A DNA stretch of 64,000 nucleotides from a bacterium (GTDB taxonomy: Bacteria > Arandabacterota > Arandabacteria > Arandabacterales > Arandabacteraceae): assembly GCA_029933125.1 (NCBI GenBank), contig JAOZOU010000007.1, positions 62,001 to 126,000 of the forward strand, in the 5' to 3' direction. Below, in pieces: positions 27,635-36,818 of this stretch (positions are counted from its first letter, which is position 1; each line of letters opens with the position of its first letter). Under the pieces are notes generated by a model. The model worked only from the letters and a program-made list of their open reading frames with translations, did not search any database and was not told the origin of the DNA. A program made the translations under genes and the position numbers.

Positions 27635-27858
27635 GTGCCCATCTGGTGCCATAGTCCGATATCCGGTTATGTAGCGACGGCACATAGACAGACCGCTAGA
27701 TAGACGCATTTCCATCACAAAGCGAAGGTGCATCGCCGAACGCAGGCGAACCGCAAAGTGTGGAGAAAGGTGGCATTGCTACGTACAATATCCTCATGCA
27801 AAACGTGGAACAGGTCTAAAGCAAGCTAAACATGCCCATTTGGGGTTCTCTCCGTCTG

Positions 27859-29268
27859 CTAAGCAGGCACACGCGTTACGAGGTTCTCAACGAAGAGCTC
27901 AATTATTGTTGGTCGGAAATTGGTGGGAAGTTTAAGCCCTTTGAGGCGTGTCTCAAGTGATGAGAGCTTGTCCTCGACCAATGCCCTTAGATAATCACGA
28001 TTTCGCGGATACCAGAACAGCTTGAAGAAACCTCTGTTGGCAAGACCATATCGCGTATACCATCTGTAAAGGGATTTCCAGGCACTCACCCACATATTCT
28101 GAAGATTTAACGGATTAACCTTCTTTGGTTTGAAGACAACATGTGTACCGTCATAAAGTGACCAGTCATGCGTCATTATTCTGTGCTGGCTTTCAAGTTC
28201 GTTGAAAAGCGGTGTTCCGGGGATAGGATAAAGAATCGAAAACGTCGCTGTATCCATATGTGTCTGTTTGATGAAGTTCACAGTTCTTTCTACTGTTGAA
28301 TTGTCGTCATTGTCCATCCCGAGAATGAACATACCATTTATCTTTATGCCAACATCGTTTGCAACCTTCATCGCCTCTTTTATGTCGTTGACAGTCTGAG
28401 CCTTGCTGTAATCTCTAAGATTCTCATCATTTATCGATTCAACTCCAACATGGAGTTTCTTAAAGCCAAGTTGCTTCATCACGGTCAAAAGCTCAGGATT
28501 CTTGTTGATAATGTTTACACGAGTTTCGGCGCTCACGTAACGAAAACGGACGCCGCATCTTATGAGATTCTCCATGAAAGGCATTGTATTCTCAACATTG
28601 AGGCCGAAGAGATCGTCGTTGAAGAAGAGCACTTCCTGTCCAGACTTCCTTCTTGCGATGAGTTCTGCAGTCATGCTTTCGGGAGATCTTGTACGATATT
28701 TTCTTTCGAAGACAGTGGGAACCTGGCAGAAGGGGCAATTGTATGGACATCCCCTCGATGCAGAAACGGGGAAATAGGTTATCTTGTGATGATCAGCAAC
28801 GATGCTGAAGTCAGGATAAGGGAGGTTGTCAATATCGACTACTTCACCATGGATTATCTTCTCTTTAAATCCGCCTTCGAAAACCTTGACAATGATCCCT
28901 TCTGCTTCCTTCGTGACAACATGATCACAGAATTGAGCGGCTTCTTCAGGCATGGCTGTTGCATGCATACCGCCAATCACTATCTTAGCATTTGGTTTTG
29001 CCTGCCTGATCTGCTGCGCGTAGATATAACCAGTTAAGGCCGATGGCGTAAGGATTGAGATTCCAAAAGCATCTGCTTCGAGAATTTCTCGCTTGAGGTT
29101 GCCTTTCCAATCGACCGCTCGCGTGACATTCTCATCATAGATTCTCACATCATGTCCCGCCTTACGCAGAATTGTGCCGAGATAGATGACGCCAATGTTG
29201 GGTATTCGGATGCCTCCAAGTTTGTACATATTGAGCTGGGGACCTGGAACGATAAATGCGATTTTCAT
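27859..29268 (-). CDS. Cobalamin-binding-type radical SAM enzyme
   Basis: 469 residues from ATG 29268, which has AGGAAG four bases upstream; five codons further up is a weaker ATG. Residues 1-150 form a B12-binding-like Rossmann domain (IGVIYLGTILRKAGHDVRIY, AKIVIGGMHATAMPEEA) without the DxHxxG motif; the radical SAM core has CPYNCPFC (174-181). The layout is that of BchE/P-methylase-like and hopanoid-type class B enzymes, with a C-terminal helical tail. Likely roles are methylation or ring formation on lipids or natural products; nothing beside it fixes the substrate. Confidence 0.88.
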   Translation of the reverse strand: MKIAFIVPGPQLNMYKLGGIRIPNIGVIYLGTILRKAGHDVRIYDENVTRAVDWKGNLKREILEADAFGISILTPSALTGYIYAQQIRQAKPNAKIVIGGMHATAMPEEAAQFCDHVVTKEAEGIIVKVFEGGFKEKIIHGEVVDIDNLPYPDFSIVADHHKITYFPVSASRGCPYNCPFCQVPTVFERKYRTRSPESMTAELIARRKSGQEVLFFNDDLFGLNVENTMPFMENLIRCGVRFRYVSAETRVNIINKNPELLTVMKQLGFKKLHVGVESINDENLRDYSKAQTVNDIKEAMKVANDVGIKINGMFILGMDNDDNSTVERTVNFIKQTHMDTATFSILYPIPGTPLFNELESQHRIMTHDWSLYDGTHVVFKPKKVNPLNLQNMWVSAWKSLYRWYTRYGLANRGFFKLFWYPRNRDYLRALVEDKLSSLETRLKGLKLPTNFRPTIIELFVENLVTRVPA

Positions 29269-29378
29269 TTTACTTCCTAACAATGTTGGTGGGTAACAAG
29301 GTGCTCATTCCGCATCTGGGGATAGCTCCTCACCTTCCCTCATAGGTAAAGCTAAGCTCATCCGAATACAAAAGTAAA

Positions 29379-29464
29379 GGGGTCGGAGCTAAAAATCTTC
29401 AAAATGCAGGTTTTTTAGCTCCGACCCCATTTTGGGCGATTTGAAGATTTCTAGCTCCGACCCC
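29379..29464. repeat. Dispersed repeat cluster, one forward and two reverse copies
   Basis: GGGGTCGGAGCTAAAAATC at 29379-29397, then reverse copies ending GACCCC at 29428 and 29464. The whole 86-bp block recurs almost unchanged at 31284-31368. It forms strong hairpins and supplies the last ~20 codons of the membrane-protein gene that reads in from 30433. Confidence 0.85.
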
Positions 29465-30433
29465 GGGTGGATGGAGCAATTCGGTTGGGAAGATGGCAAA
29501 CCAGGCGAGAGGTATTACAATCGGAGCAAAGGGCAGGAAGAGGCGCACCTCCGTGACGATGGCAACAAAATAATGAAGTACAATGTAGGGCGGAAGCAGC
29601 CGGAGTGCGCGCCTTAGCATTGTCGGACCGCGCTTGGCTCCGACGAAGGCAATTACCCATAGGGCACCATAGAGTACAACAAGATGGAGCGTCGGAAACC
29701 ATGTCCTAAGGTTACGCCTGAGGGTGAAGACCTCGCAATAGTAAGGCCTCGCACCATAAGCCATGCGAATGCTTCCGTAAACGATTATCCAACATCCAAC
29801 GAGCAGCAACGAGCGGACGATCAAGCGTCCAAGTGGCTCAGTCTTCCATCTTGCAAGAAAGTAAATCGCTGGAATCATGAGCGTAGTTTCACGATTAACT
29901 GTTCCGATGAGTATAAGGGGGATAAGCAGGCGATCACGTTCGAGTGCGATTGCCCGGAGAGCGAGAATGAATATGAGAAGATTGAAGGTATCGCTCTCCT
30001 GAATAACCTTGAAATATGTGAAAGGTAGGATTGCAGCGAGTGCGAGTGCTCCTGCGGCGGCTGCTCCAGGTCTGAACCAGGTGCGGAGGTATCGATCAAA
30101 GAAGAAAAGCGAAAGGGCAGTGAATGCTGCGCGCACAATGAAGTAAGGAAGCGGAATGTAGGACGTTCTGAGAAGAAGCCTGATCAATTCGGCTATCCAG
30201 GGCGTAAGTGGCCGGTATTGATTTGGAGCCGGTGCTGTCGCATTGATCATCTCTGCGTGCCAGGTTGGGAAACTTCTCAAGTCAGCAATGCGTGTCCAGA
30301 CGAAGGCACTGGCAATTCCGAGGCCGACATAGAGCATAATGAGTGCGAATGTTTCACCTCGAAGCCCTGTTGTCTGCGCCGGAATGCTGCCGGATAGGAA
30401 GGCCTGTTCTTGGCTATCCCTAGACACTGCCAC
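29399..30433 (-). CDS. Multi-pass membrane protein (GT-C-like), C-terminus in a repeat
   Basis: 344 residues with about nine membrane helices. The loop TWHAEMINATAPAPNQYRPL after the first helix, followed by TPWIAELIRLLL, resembles the luminal loop of polyprenyl-sugar-dependent GT-C enzymes, but no catalytic Asp pattern is certain. Start codons are GTG (30433 or 30427; the latter has GGGAG seven bases upstream). The last residues, GVGARNLQIAQNGVGAKKPAF, are encoded by the dispersed repeat, so the native end was probably replaced; the natural protein may have ended near LLHPP. Function unknown beyond membrane sugar or lipid chemistry. Confidence 0.6.
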   Translation of the reverse strand: MAVSRDSQEQAFLSGSIPAQTTGLRGETFALIMLYVGLGIASAFVWTRIADLRSFPTWHAEMINATAPAPNQYRPLTPWIAELIRLLLRTSYIPLPYFIVRAAFTALSLFFFDRYLRTWFRPGAAAAGALALAAILPFTYFKVIQESDTFNLLIFILALRAIALERDRLLIPLILIGTVNRETTLMIPAIYFLARWKTEPLGRLIVRSLLLVGCWIIVYGSIRMAYGARPYYCEVFTLRRNLRTWFPTLHLVVLYGALWVIAFVGAKRGPTMLRRALRLLPPYIVLHYFVAIVTEVRLFLPFAPIVIPLAWFAIFPTELLHPPGVGARNLQIAQNGVGAKKPAF

Positions 30434-30840
30434 TCTCCCGGCTTGTAGCCTCCTGTGATCTCTCGTGACGCTACCCTATATGTTTGTGACCAATGTTATA
30501 GGATGCGCCATATTTTTCTCAAGCAGTAAGATTTCGATTGTCGTGCCTATGGATGGGTAGCTTCTTTGATTGTTTGTGCGGTCAGGTAATGGTGGGTCAG
30601 GCCATGGTAGTAGAGATCTCAGTCATCATTCCCACAGGAGGTAGTGAAGAAGATTGGATGAAGTCTTCGTTATGAGCCTAGATGAGATGCAACTGAGTCA
30701 GCTTTTCATCGGTCTCGAGAAGCTATCGCGGGTGATGAGGATTTTTGATCCATCACATGTGACTCAATTGAACCCATTCCAGTAAGGAGGCTGGGAGGGG
30801 ATGTGATCATAGTTGGCGAACAGAGAAGAGCTTTTGCGGC

Positions 30841-31283
30841 CTCGCTGTGCTCGATTTTACTTCTGCAAGGCGTGTTGCAGGTGGATTCATGAATGATGCG
30901 AGCGCAGGAGGATATTGCTTGCTCAAGTGGACTATCGCGCTGTCTTGAAACCCGGTTAGGATATTATGTGGCGAACAGAGACGAATCCGCGCTTCTCTGT
31001 ACGAATCACACCATTTGCTCGCCTCATGTACCTTGCTTTCGAGGATCTGATTGGGAGTTTCTCGAGGAATACTTCTTAGCGTCGATGATTACCGCTCCAG
31101 CGCCCAATGCGGGACAGTTTCTCCGGAGAGACTCTAAGGGTTACAGTGATGTGTTCGCTACACTTTGGATGCGTAGCGGCTATATTTTAGCCGCGGCTCA
31201 ATGGCGGGGCATAAGGCACTTCTACTAGGTGCTTGGGGTTGCGGGGTTTTCGGGAATCATCCGGGTGATGTTGCGGATGCACC
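30841..31283 (+). pseudogene. Broken microbial PARG (TIGR02452/DUF2263-type) gene
   Basis: Three frames carry adjoining pieces of a microbial poly(ADP-ribose) glycohydrolase-like protein: LAVLDFTSARRVAGGF (30841 on), then RAQEDIACSSGLSRCLE ... HTICSPHVPCFRGSD ... SMITAPAPNAGQF (30893-31228), then HKALLLGAWGCGVFGN in a third frame. These match the GGG-loop, the AQE-loop, the TAPAPN segment and the WGCGxFGN end of the family. PARG removes ADP-ribose from modified macromolecules and occurs near defence and toxin genes. At least two frameshifts; the 3' end runs into a dispersed repeat. A second, smaller remnant lies at 35782. Confidence 0.8.
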
Positions 31284-31368
31284 GGGGTCGGAGCTAAAAA
31301 TCTTCAAAATGCAGTTTTTTAGCTCCGACCCCATTTTGGGCGATTTGAAGATTTTTAGCTCCGACCCC
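31284..31368. repeat. Dispersed repeat cluster, near-copy of 29379-29464
   Basis: Forward copy 31284-31302 and reverse copies ending at 31332 and 31368, in the same order and spacing as the 29379 cluster. It follows directly on the broken PARG gene. Confidence 0.85.
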
Positions 31369-31498
31369 GAGATTTAGCTTGCCAAGGGGATGCGATGGGG
31401 CTACGCTTCGCACGGGCGGGCATAGTGCCGGCTGGTACCACTCCAATTGTTCACCACAACCCCGCCGCAAAGTAGTCCTCTTTGGAAGGAGGCAAGCT

Positions 31499-32107
31499 AT
31501 GAGATGGACGCTCCACGCAGTACTGATTCCGGTGGCATTGTTCCTACTGGCAGGATCGGCTCTTGGGATCGATCAAACCTACTACGATGCCACAAACAGC
31601 ATCATCGATCGAGCCAATCCTGTTGGCACAAAGTGGCATGAGCTTTACCCCAACTACTGCATTGCGCCTTTTACCATCACCGATTGGAAGGACAACGGCG
31701 ACGGCATCTTGAGCCCGTGTGATACCATCGTCATGCAAGGACCTGATCTCACCGAATCGTGTGAGCACGTGGTTGAAGTTACCTATACGCTTGAGCTCAC
31801 ACCCTTACAGGATCCCATCGTTGATACCTGGTGGGACTTCACCGAGCATAGCGAAGGCCTAGATCCTCTCGAGAATCCAGTCTGCTCATTCTGGGTTGAG
31901 ATTCATCCAGACTTCGGAATCACGTGGCACATCGATTACTGGGAGGATAACGGCTCAGGTAGGCTTGACTCATGCGATGTAGTTGTTGATGACACTGGGC
32001 TTTCATTTCACGTTGAAGGCGTCCATACCGACATCGTGACCGAACCCACCAGTGGTTGTCCGATTCAGCCTTCCACCTGGAGCACGATAAAGGACTTATT
32101 CAGATAA
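31499..32107 (+). CDS. Secreted protein with duplicated DNGxG module and STWxxIKxLFR tail
   Basis: 202 residues from ATG 31499, which has GGAAGGAGG seven bases upstream. Signal peptide RWTLHAVLIPVALFLLAGSA. The mature protein holds two related segments: HELYPNYCIAPFTITDWKDN with GDGILSPCD, and WVEIHPDFGITWHIDYWEDN with GSGRLDSCD. The repeated DNG-x-G-x-L-xx-CD looks like a calcium-binding or dockerin-like loop; this is inference. The end STWSTIKDLFR resembles that of the protein at 15082-15849. Its 3' end overlaps the convergent large exported protein by 12 nt. No catalytic function visible. Confidence 0.75.
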   Translation: MRWTLHAVLIPVALFLLAGSALGIDQTYYDATNSIIDRANPVGTKWHELYPNYCIAPFTITDWKDNGDGILSPCDTIVMQGPDLTESCEHVVEVTYTLELTPLQDPIVDTWWDFTEHSEGLDPLENPVCSFWVEIHPDFGITWHIDYWEDNGSGRLDSCDVVVDDTGLSFHVEGVHTDIVTEPTSGCPIQPSTWSTIKDLFR

Positions 32108-35100
32108 GAGTACGAGTATTTTCCTCGTTCGGGTGAAGTCACCAGCCCTTAGGCTATAGAAATATACGCCTGGTGCGACGCGCTGTCCGTCGTCACCGGT
32201 TCCATTCCATGTGACGGTGTAAACGCCAGGCTGCTTTCTGCCCCTATCGAGCGTCGCCACTTTTCTTCCTTGGACATCATAGACATTGAGGTTGACATCA
32301 CTCGCGCGTGCTATCTTATAGGTAATGTGAGTCACCGCGACAACAGGATTGGGGTAGTTTTGAGAAAGGCCCCACGCATAAGTTTCTTCCCTCATACCGG
32401 CAGTACCACCTCCACCACTGCCATTTGAAGGTAATCCGAAAAGATCCTCGAGAACGAACATTATGAGATCTACTCTACCCGAGTAGGTGCCGGCATCAAA
32501 GTCAGGAGCAGGCGGCAGGGTAGAACCCGTGCAATAGGATTCTTCATGGACAATACTTGCGCAAAGGTCAAAGTTTAGAAAGACGCACTGTCCAGCATTA
32601 TGGGATTCTGTATAGATAGCCATCTGCGAGCCTTCAAACCCAGCGCGAGGATTGAGGATATTGAGCAAAGGCTGCGCCACGTAGCCTGCCGGTGGGAGAG
32701 AATCCACAGTCACGTAGCTCATATCCTTAAGATATGGGCATTCGCGGTAGATGATCATAGAATCAACTGCCGCACTTACAGCAACGGGCGTCCCGAAGAC
32801 CGAGATGGCGTCAACTGCTTCGAGGTAGAAATAGGGCTTACTGAAAGCACCTTCAGCTTCATCCAGATAGTTGCACCCGAGTATTCCATGGAGGAATTCA
32901 CCACTGAGGGAGTCCTCACCCACCACAGCCATGTCATATGCGATGCGATCCCCGCAGATGATGGCTTTACCGCCTGCTGCAAGATACTCACGGAGAGCAC
33001 GTTGGGACTCAGCACGGAAGAGATAATTGGAAAAGTAGGGACCCGTAAACCATACGACAGCGTCGTAGTAGTCAAAGGCAGTTGGATTTATTCTGATATT
33101 GCTCCCCGCCCCACCTATGTCGAACTTATCGTAGCAGTAACCAGCGTCTTTTAGCACCTGCTCGTAGATATTTTCAAGATACCGTGAGCGATAGCCCTGA
33201 GCAAGACACTCAGCATAGTCATAGTTCTTCCTTCCATAGCCATCAACAAGCAGGATCTTGGGGCCTTCATAGGATTCTGGATAGATGGGGAAGATAGCGA
33301 ATTCCAAGTAGTCATCCACCCTGCCCGTGTGATCAGGATCTGTTGGATCAGCCCGACGAGGGAAGTAAGCCTCATTACCAGCACCATCAGTTGCCTTGAC
33401 GTAATACCATACGGTGCCTCCCCTGATCCATCTATCAAGCCCGAAGTCAGTTGGGCAAAATGTTCCATAATAATCTCCACCCATCTCAGGGTGGTATGGA
33501 TCCGACGGATATTGCATCTGCATGTCAACTGACACCCACGATGCTCCCTCATCTACGCTTCCATATAGCCTCACACTCGCAACTCCATCTCGATCAATCA
33601 CATAGATATAGAGCTGGTCTAATATAGGAAGCGTCACGTCATCGTATGGTGGTCCCGAGTAACGAGCGACGGTATCCGGATCGTTGGCGTCAAAGAAGGA
33701 ATTGTAGGCGCAAAGGCTATCATGGAAGGTATCGTGGAACATATCGATTGAGCGCATTGAGAAGACAGTTGCGTTCTTATCAAAAAAGCCAATGGAGACA
33801 TTATCAATTTGATAATCAGTCCCCTTATGCTTGCCTCGGCAGGCATCGCCTGGTCTCGAGACATCAGCGATGTCCCAGGCAAATTGCATCGAGTCAGGTG
33901 GTGTGTCGTAAAAGGAGGAAACACCCTCATTGAGATCAAACATCCAGAAGTAGCATCCACCGTCGCATATCCAGAAGGGATACTCGTACCACGGACACCA
34001 TCTCCCATAAGAACTGTCATAGAAGCGAACGCGATATGCCGTGTAGTCGCAGGTATAGTCAAGGGAGCAACGGAAATCGTCCCATTGGACAACGCACCCG
34101 CTGTTTTGCATTGGGATAGATGGAGTCATGAGCCTGTAGAACCAACCATTCCGCCAAGCCGCTCCACCAGGATATCCTCCCTCAGGTCTTGCTCTGAAGG
34201 CAATTGAGGAGTCAAGCATGCAGGTGACACGATCTCCCCCGTCTCCACCCTCGTATGGTGGATCGGCATCATGAACCATGTGCCACTGATCAATCACACC
34301 AGGTGGATCAACAAGGTGCCAGTAGCTGGTATCAAGTGTACCGGATTCGAAATCTTCCGTGTATCTTTGACTGTCGCCCCAGACCCAGACGTTGTCGATG
34401 AAGGCAGCTCCATCGGTATCCCCCCGTCCGTCAGCGTCGCTCCAGGCTGCGTCGGAGACAAAGCGCCAGCGGAAGCGTGGGGCGGACGTTATCTGGAGGG
34501 TGTCAGGTGTGATCACACGGTAGAATGCAGGGAGATCTGGATCGAACCGCTTCTGCCAGTCGCAATTTGTAAGGTTGTCGATGTCGGTGTTACCCCAGTA
34601 GTCGGGATTTCCTCCACTGCCAAGCCCACATTCTGGACCAGGATTGTTGCTTGTTGCATTGAACGCTGCAAGAGTTACCCAGGATGAGCCATTCCAGACG
34701 TCAACATAGAAGTAGTCATACTTGCATTCGACATCGTAGCGTGGATCGAAAAGAAGCGTGCAGCCATTGGCCACAGTGAAGGATTCAGGCAGGCGAAGCT
34801 CGACATGGCAATTCCAGTTGTTGCCATAGCCTGGGGTATGACCAGTCCACGTTCCACATTCCACAGGATAGCCATCAATCCACAGTGAGTCCGATCCACA
34901 CCAGAGGGCATAGTTACCGCAATATGGTCGCTGGTCAGTCCGATAAGTATCGACATGCCAGAAGTTGATACCTGTCTCGGAAGGTTGGGCGCGCACATCG
35001 ATGTGGCGGAAGCACTTTGTATCCCAAGGAGGAAGTGTCCCGCAGGAGTCACCATTCTCAAAGCACCATGTCTCAAGAGGACCCGGTCCACCTGTTACCT

Positions 35101-35350
35101 CTCCCCCATGCCCCATGTAGGGGTCGCCCGGGCACGCAGTCGAGTCAGCATGAATCCTTAGCCAGGTCGTGTCTCCCGCAACCGAATAGACAAGTGGAGC
35201 AAAGGGCAACGTCTGGGTGGGGAAGGGTGCACCGAGAGGTATGGTGGGTGGGCGCAGGTCAGATACACACTCAGTTGTTGCAAAGGCAGACGATGTGAGA
35301 GTAAGTGCTAAGCCAAAGACGACGAGGTGATGGAGGACAGTCAGTCTCAT
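32096..35350 (-). CDS. Large secreted protein with FlgD-like C-terminal sorting domain
   Basis: 1084 residues. ATG with GAAAGGAGG nearby; signal peptide LTVLHHLVVFGLALTLTSSA. The mature part is rich in Cys, Trp and Tyr and built of beta-domains; YTEDFESGTLDTSYW is typical of MAM/jelly-roll-like surface domains, and a later stretch (GPKILLVDGYGRKNYDYAE ... AVVWFTGPYFSN) resembles a glutamine-amidotransferase-like fold often found in such proteins. The C-terminus WGLSQNYPNPVVAVTHITYK ... VNLNVYDVQGRKVATLDRG ... GVYFYSLRAGDF is a Por-type sorting domain. A cell-surface or secreted adhesive or hydrolytic role is inferred. A TTCACA-N17-TATAAT promoter lies about 56 nt upstream of the start. Confidence 0.8.
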   Translation of the reverse strand: MRLTVLHHLVVFGLALTLTSSAFATTECVSDLRPPTIPLGAPFPTQTLPFAPLVYSVAGDTTWLRIHADSTACPGDPYMGHGGEVTGGPGPLETWCFENGDSCGTLPPWDTKCFRHIDVRAQPSETGINFWHVDTYRTDQRPYCGNYALWCGSDSLWIDGYPVECGTWTGHTPGYGNNWNCHVELRLPESFTVANGCTLLFDPRYDVECKYDYFYVDVWNGSSWVTLAAFNATSNNPGPECGLGSGGNPDYWGNTDIDNLTNCDWQKRFDPDLPAFYRVITPDTLQITSAPRFRWRFVSDAAWSDADGRGDTDGAAFIDNVWVWGDSQRYTEDFESGTLDTSYWHLVDPPGVIDQWHMVHDADPPYEGGDGGDRVTCMLDSSIAFRARPEGGYPGGAAWRNGWFYRLMTPSIPMQNSGCVVQWDDFRCSLDYTCDYTAYRVRFYDSSYGRWCPWYEYPFWICDGGCYFWMFDLNEGVSSFYDTPPDSMQFAWDIADVSRPGDACRGKHKGTDYQIDNVSIGFFDKNATVFSMRSIDMFHDTFHDSLCAYNSFFDANDPDTVARYSGPPYDDVTLPILDQLYIYVIDRDGVASVRLYGSVDEGASWVSVDMQMQYPSDPYHPEMGGDYYGTFCPTDFGLDRWIRGGTVWYYVKATDGAGNEAYFPRRADPTDPDHTGRVDDYLEFAIFPIYPESYEGPKILLVDGYGRKNYDYAECLAQGYRSRYLENIYEQVLKDAGYCYDKFDIGGAGSNIRINPTAFDYYDAVVWFTGPYFSNYLFRAESQRALREYLAAGGKAIICGDRIAYDMAVVGEDSLSGEFLHGILGCNYLDEAEGAFSKPYFYLEAVDAISVFGTPVAVSAAVDSMIIYRECPYLKDMSYVTVDSLPPAGYVAQPLLNILNPRAGFEGSQMAIYTESHNAGQCVFLNFDLCASIVHEESYCTGSTLPPAPDFDAGTYSGRVDLIMFVLEDLFGLPSNGSGGGGTAGMREETYAWGLSQNYPNPVVAVTHITYKIARASDVNLNVYDVQGRKVATLDRGRKQPGVYTVTWNGTGDDGQRVAPGVYFYSLRAGDFTRTRKILVLLSE

Positions 35351-35405
35351 CTCTGCCTCCTTTCGGTGAGAAAGGTGGGTTCAGATATTGCCGCTCGTCT
35401 TGTGT

Positions 35406-35434
35406 ATTATACCACAACCCGGTCGAGGTGTGAA
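35406..35434 (-). promoter_or_regulatory. Sigma-70-type promoter, TTCACA-N17-TATAAT
   Basis: Minus strand, 17-bp spacer ending TGTGG, consensus -10. It lies about 56 nt before the start of the large secreted protein. The TGG just before the -10 is shared with the promoters at 16226, 17174 and 35944. Confidence 0.65.
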
Positions 35435-35456
35435 CCTGCGAAATCGGGGGTCATCG

Positions 35457-35506
35457 GGGGTGGGAGCCAAAAACGCGCGTTTTGCAGCTTCTTGGCTCCG
35501 AGTCCA
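35457..35506. repeat. Degenerate inverted pair of the dispersed repeat
   Basis: GGGTGGGAGCCAAAAAC followed by TTCTTGGCTCCGAGTCC, a worn head-to-head pair of the GGGGTCGGAGCTAAAAATC family in the GAGCC variant. Related worn copies lie at 49046-49062 and 53899-53942. Confidence 0.55.
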
Positions 35507-35520
35507 CTGGCTACGGAGGA

Positions 35521-35662
35521 TAAAGGAGTTGCTGATCCAAACAGCGACGGAGACGCCGGCAGGACCGGTAGTCAATCCCACCGCTTTCACAGAAGGTGTC
35601 AGGGAAGACAGATAGAGGGCAGTTCAATTGATTTCAACTCCGGATTTCGGTTAGGCTGGTAT
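35521..35662 (+). repeat. 142-bp direct repeat, left copy, at the island edge
   Basis: Aligned without gaps to 48106-48247, with about 18 differences in 142. The first 20 bases are identical. The two copies bracket the HhH/HNH/methylase/helicase island. Content unknown; read on the minus strand both copies keep an open SLTPSxKAVGLTTGxAGVSV stretch, so it may be a piece of an old gene. Confidence 0.85.
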
Positions 35663-35781
35663 CGAGTCAAAACTGCGCGCTTATTCAGGGCATCGCCGGG
35701 AGTCGAAGACCCTATCCAGATGGAGTCGAACCATAAACTTACAGATAGAAGTGTCTCGTAGTTGAGCAAGGGACGTGCGAT

Positions 35782-35868
35782 CTTGCAGTGCTTAACTTTG
35801 CTTCCGCGCGTCGTGTTGCCGGTGGATTTCCGAGTTGCGCGAGAGCGCAAGGGGAGGGCTTGGCAACG
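35782..35868 (+). pseudogene. Second PARG remnant
   Basis: LAVLNFASARRVAGGFPSCA then RAQGEGLA, the GGG/AQE-loop region of the microbial PARG family, with nothing recognisable before or after. About 76 percent identical at DNA level over 45 nt to the pseudogene at 30841. It is a fragment only. Confidence 0.65.
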
Positions 35869-35943
35869 GCTGATGGCTCATGGCATCAACGCATGGCTGG
35901 CCTTTTCGCAAGGTGCAACAAGGAATCGGCAACGGGCATAGTG

Positions 35944-35971
35944 TTGAATTTACCCCTACGGCTGGTATGAT
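35944..35971 (+). promoter_or_regulatory. Sigma-70-type promoter candidate for the HhH-like gene
   Basis: TTGAAT, 16-bp spacer ending CTGG, TATGAT (extended -10). The predicted start site lies about 100 nt before the gene at 36076. Confidence 0.45.
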
Positions 35972-36075
35972 GTGTACTGGTAAGGAGATCGTAGGAAACT
36001 GCGGGGCCAAACAGTCACAAGTGAACACCGGCGCAGGATAGAACCTCGGACATGTGCAACCAAGGTAGGCAAGCG

Positions 36076-36777
36076 ATGACGACAATCTGCTTGGATCCGA
36101 AAATACCCCTGGGAAGGATCAAGCCCACCGATGTTAAGGCTGCCGTCGACGCATTCAACTCGAGATACGGAGAGATGGAACAGGTGCTGTGGCGGCTTTC
36201 AAGAGCTGCAGTTGACGCTCTTCTTGCCGGGAAGGATTCCCAGGCAATCGAGAAATTGGTCTGGACAGTCAGGAGTTGGTGGGGAGTGCAGGGAGTTCGG
36301 AAAGAGACCAAAGTCAAGGCTGCAGCCACGCTTCTCGAGTTTGACTGGACCGAAAGCATGTTTGAAGCAAGCCTTGATCTTGAGTTCGATAGCAAGAATT
36401 TCGCTGTTCGGCGAGTTGCCGAGTTTGTGGAAGGTATGAGGAGACGAGGGGTAGCTCGTCGCGAATGGTCGCTCGCTTCCAAGGTTCTTCACTGGCTCAT
36501 GCCATGGCGAGTCCCGGCGTATGATGGTTTCGTTAGAGGTACGCTTGGAGTCCCCTCGGGTATTGATAATGGGCTTGCGTATTCGTTTGTCGTAACGCTT
36601 GAATACGGTCTAGCTCATGAGATTCTGCAACAGGGCGAGGAATGGTTTGGCGATATTGAGCCCCGATCACCTTTTCGGGCTTTGGATAAGTATCTCTGGT
36701 GGCATGGCGGTGGCAGTGCTGACCGTGCCGTGGTGGTGAAGAATCCCTGGCGCGTCCTCGACCCGCTCAACACCTGA
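36076..36777 (+). CDS. HhH-like protein of unknown function in defence island
   Basis: 233 residues from ATG 36076, chosen because AAGGTAGG lies just upstream; an ATG at 36052 has none. Entirely helical. The middle has WSLASKVLHWLMPWRVPAYDGFV (shown here in two parts: SKVLHWLMP and PAYDGFVRGTLG), a pattern seen in HhH/DNA-glycosylase-like proteins of unknown function in accessory islands. The N-terminal half (VEKLVW-like IEKLVWTVRSWWGVQGVRKE) is shared almost word for word with a truncated copy at 54103-54501. Its place as first gene of the island and its duplication with the methylase suggest a linked role, but no activity can be named. Confidence 0.6.
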   Translation: MTTICLDPKIPLGRIKPTDVKAAVDAFNSRYGEMEQVLWRLSRAAVDALLAGKDSQAIEKLVWTVRSWWGVQGVRKETKVKAAATLLEFDWTESMFEASLDLEFDSKNFAVRRVAEFVEGMRRRGVARREWSLASKVLHWLMPWRVPAYDGFVRGTLGVPSGIDNGLAYSFVVTLEYGLAHEILQQGEEWFGDIEPRSPFRALDKYLWWHGGGSADRAVVVKNPWRVLDPLNT

Positions 36778-36818
36778 TAGCAGTTAGGCATAGCAGACAC
36801 GGGGGAAAGGGGGCACGA

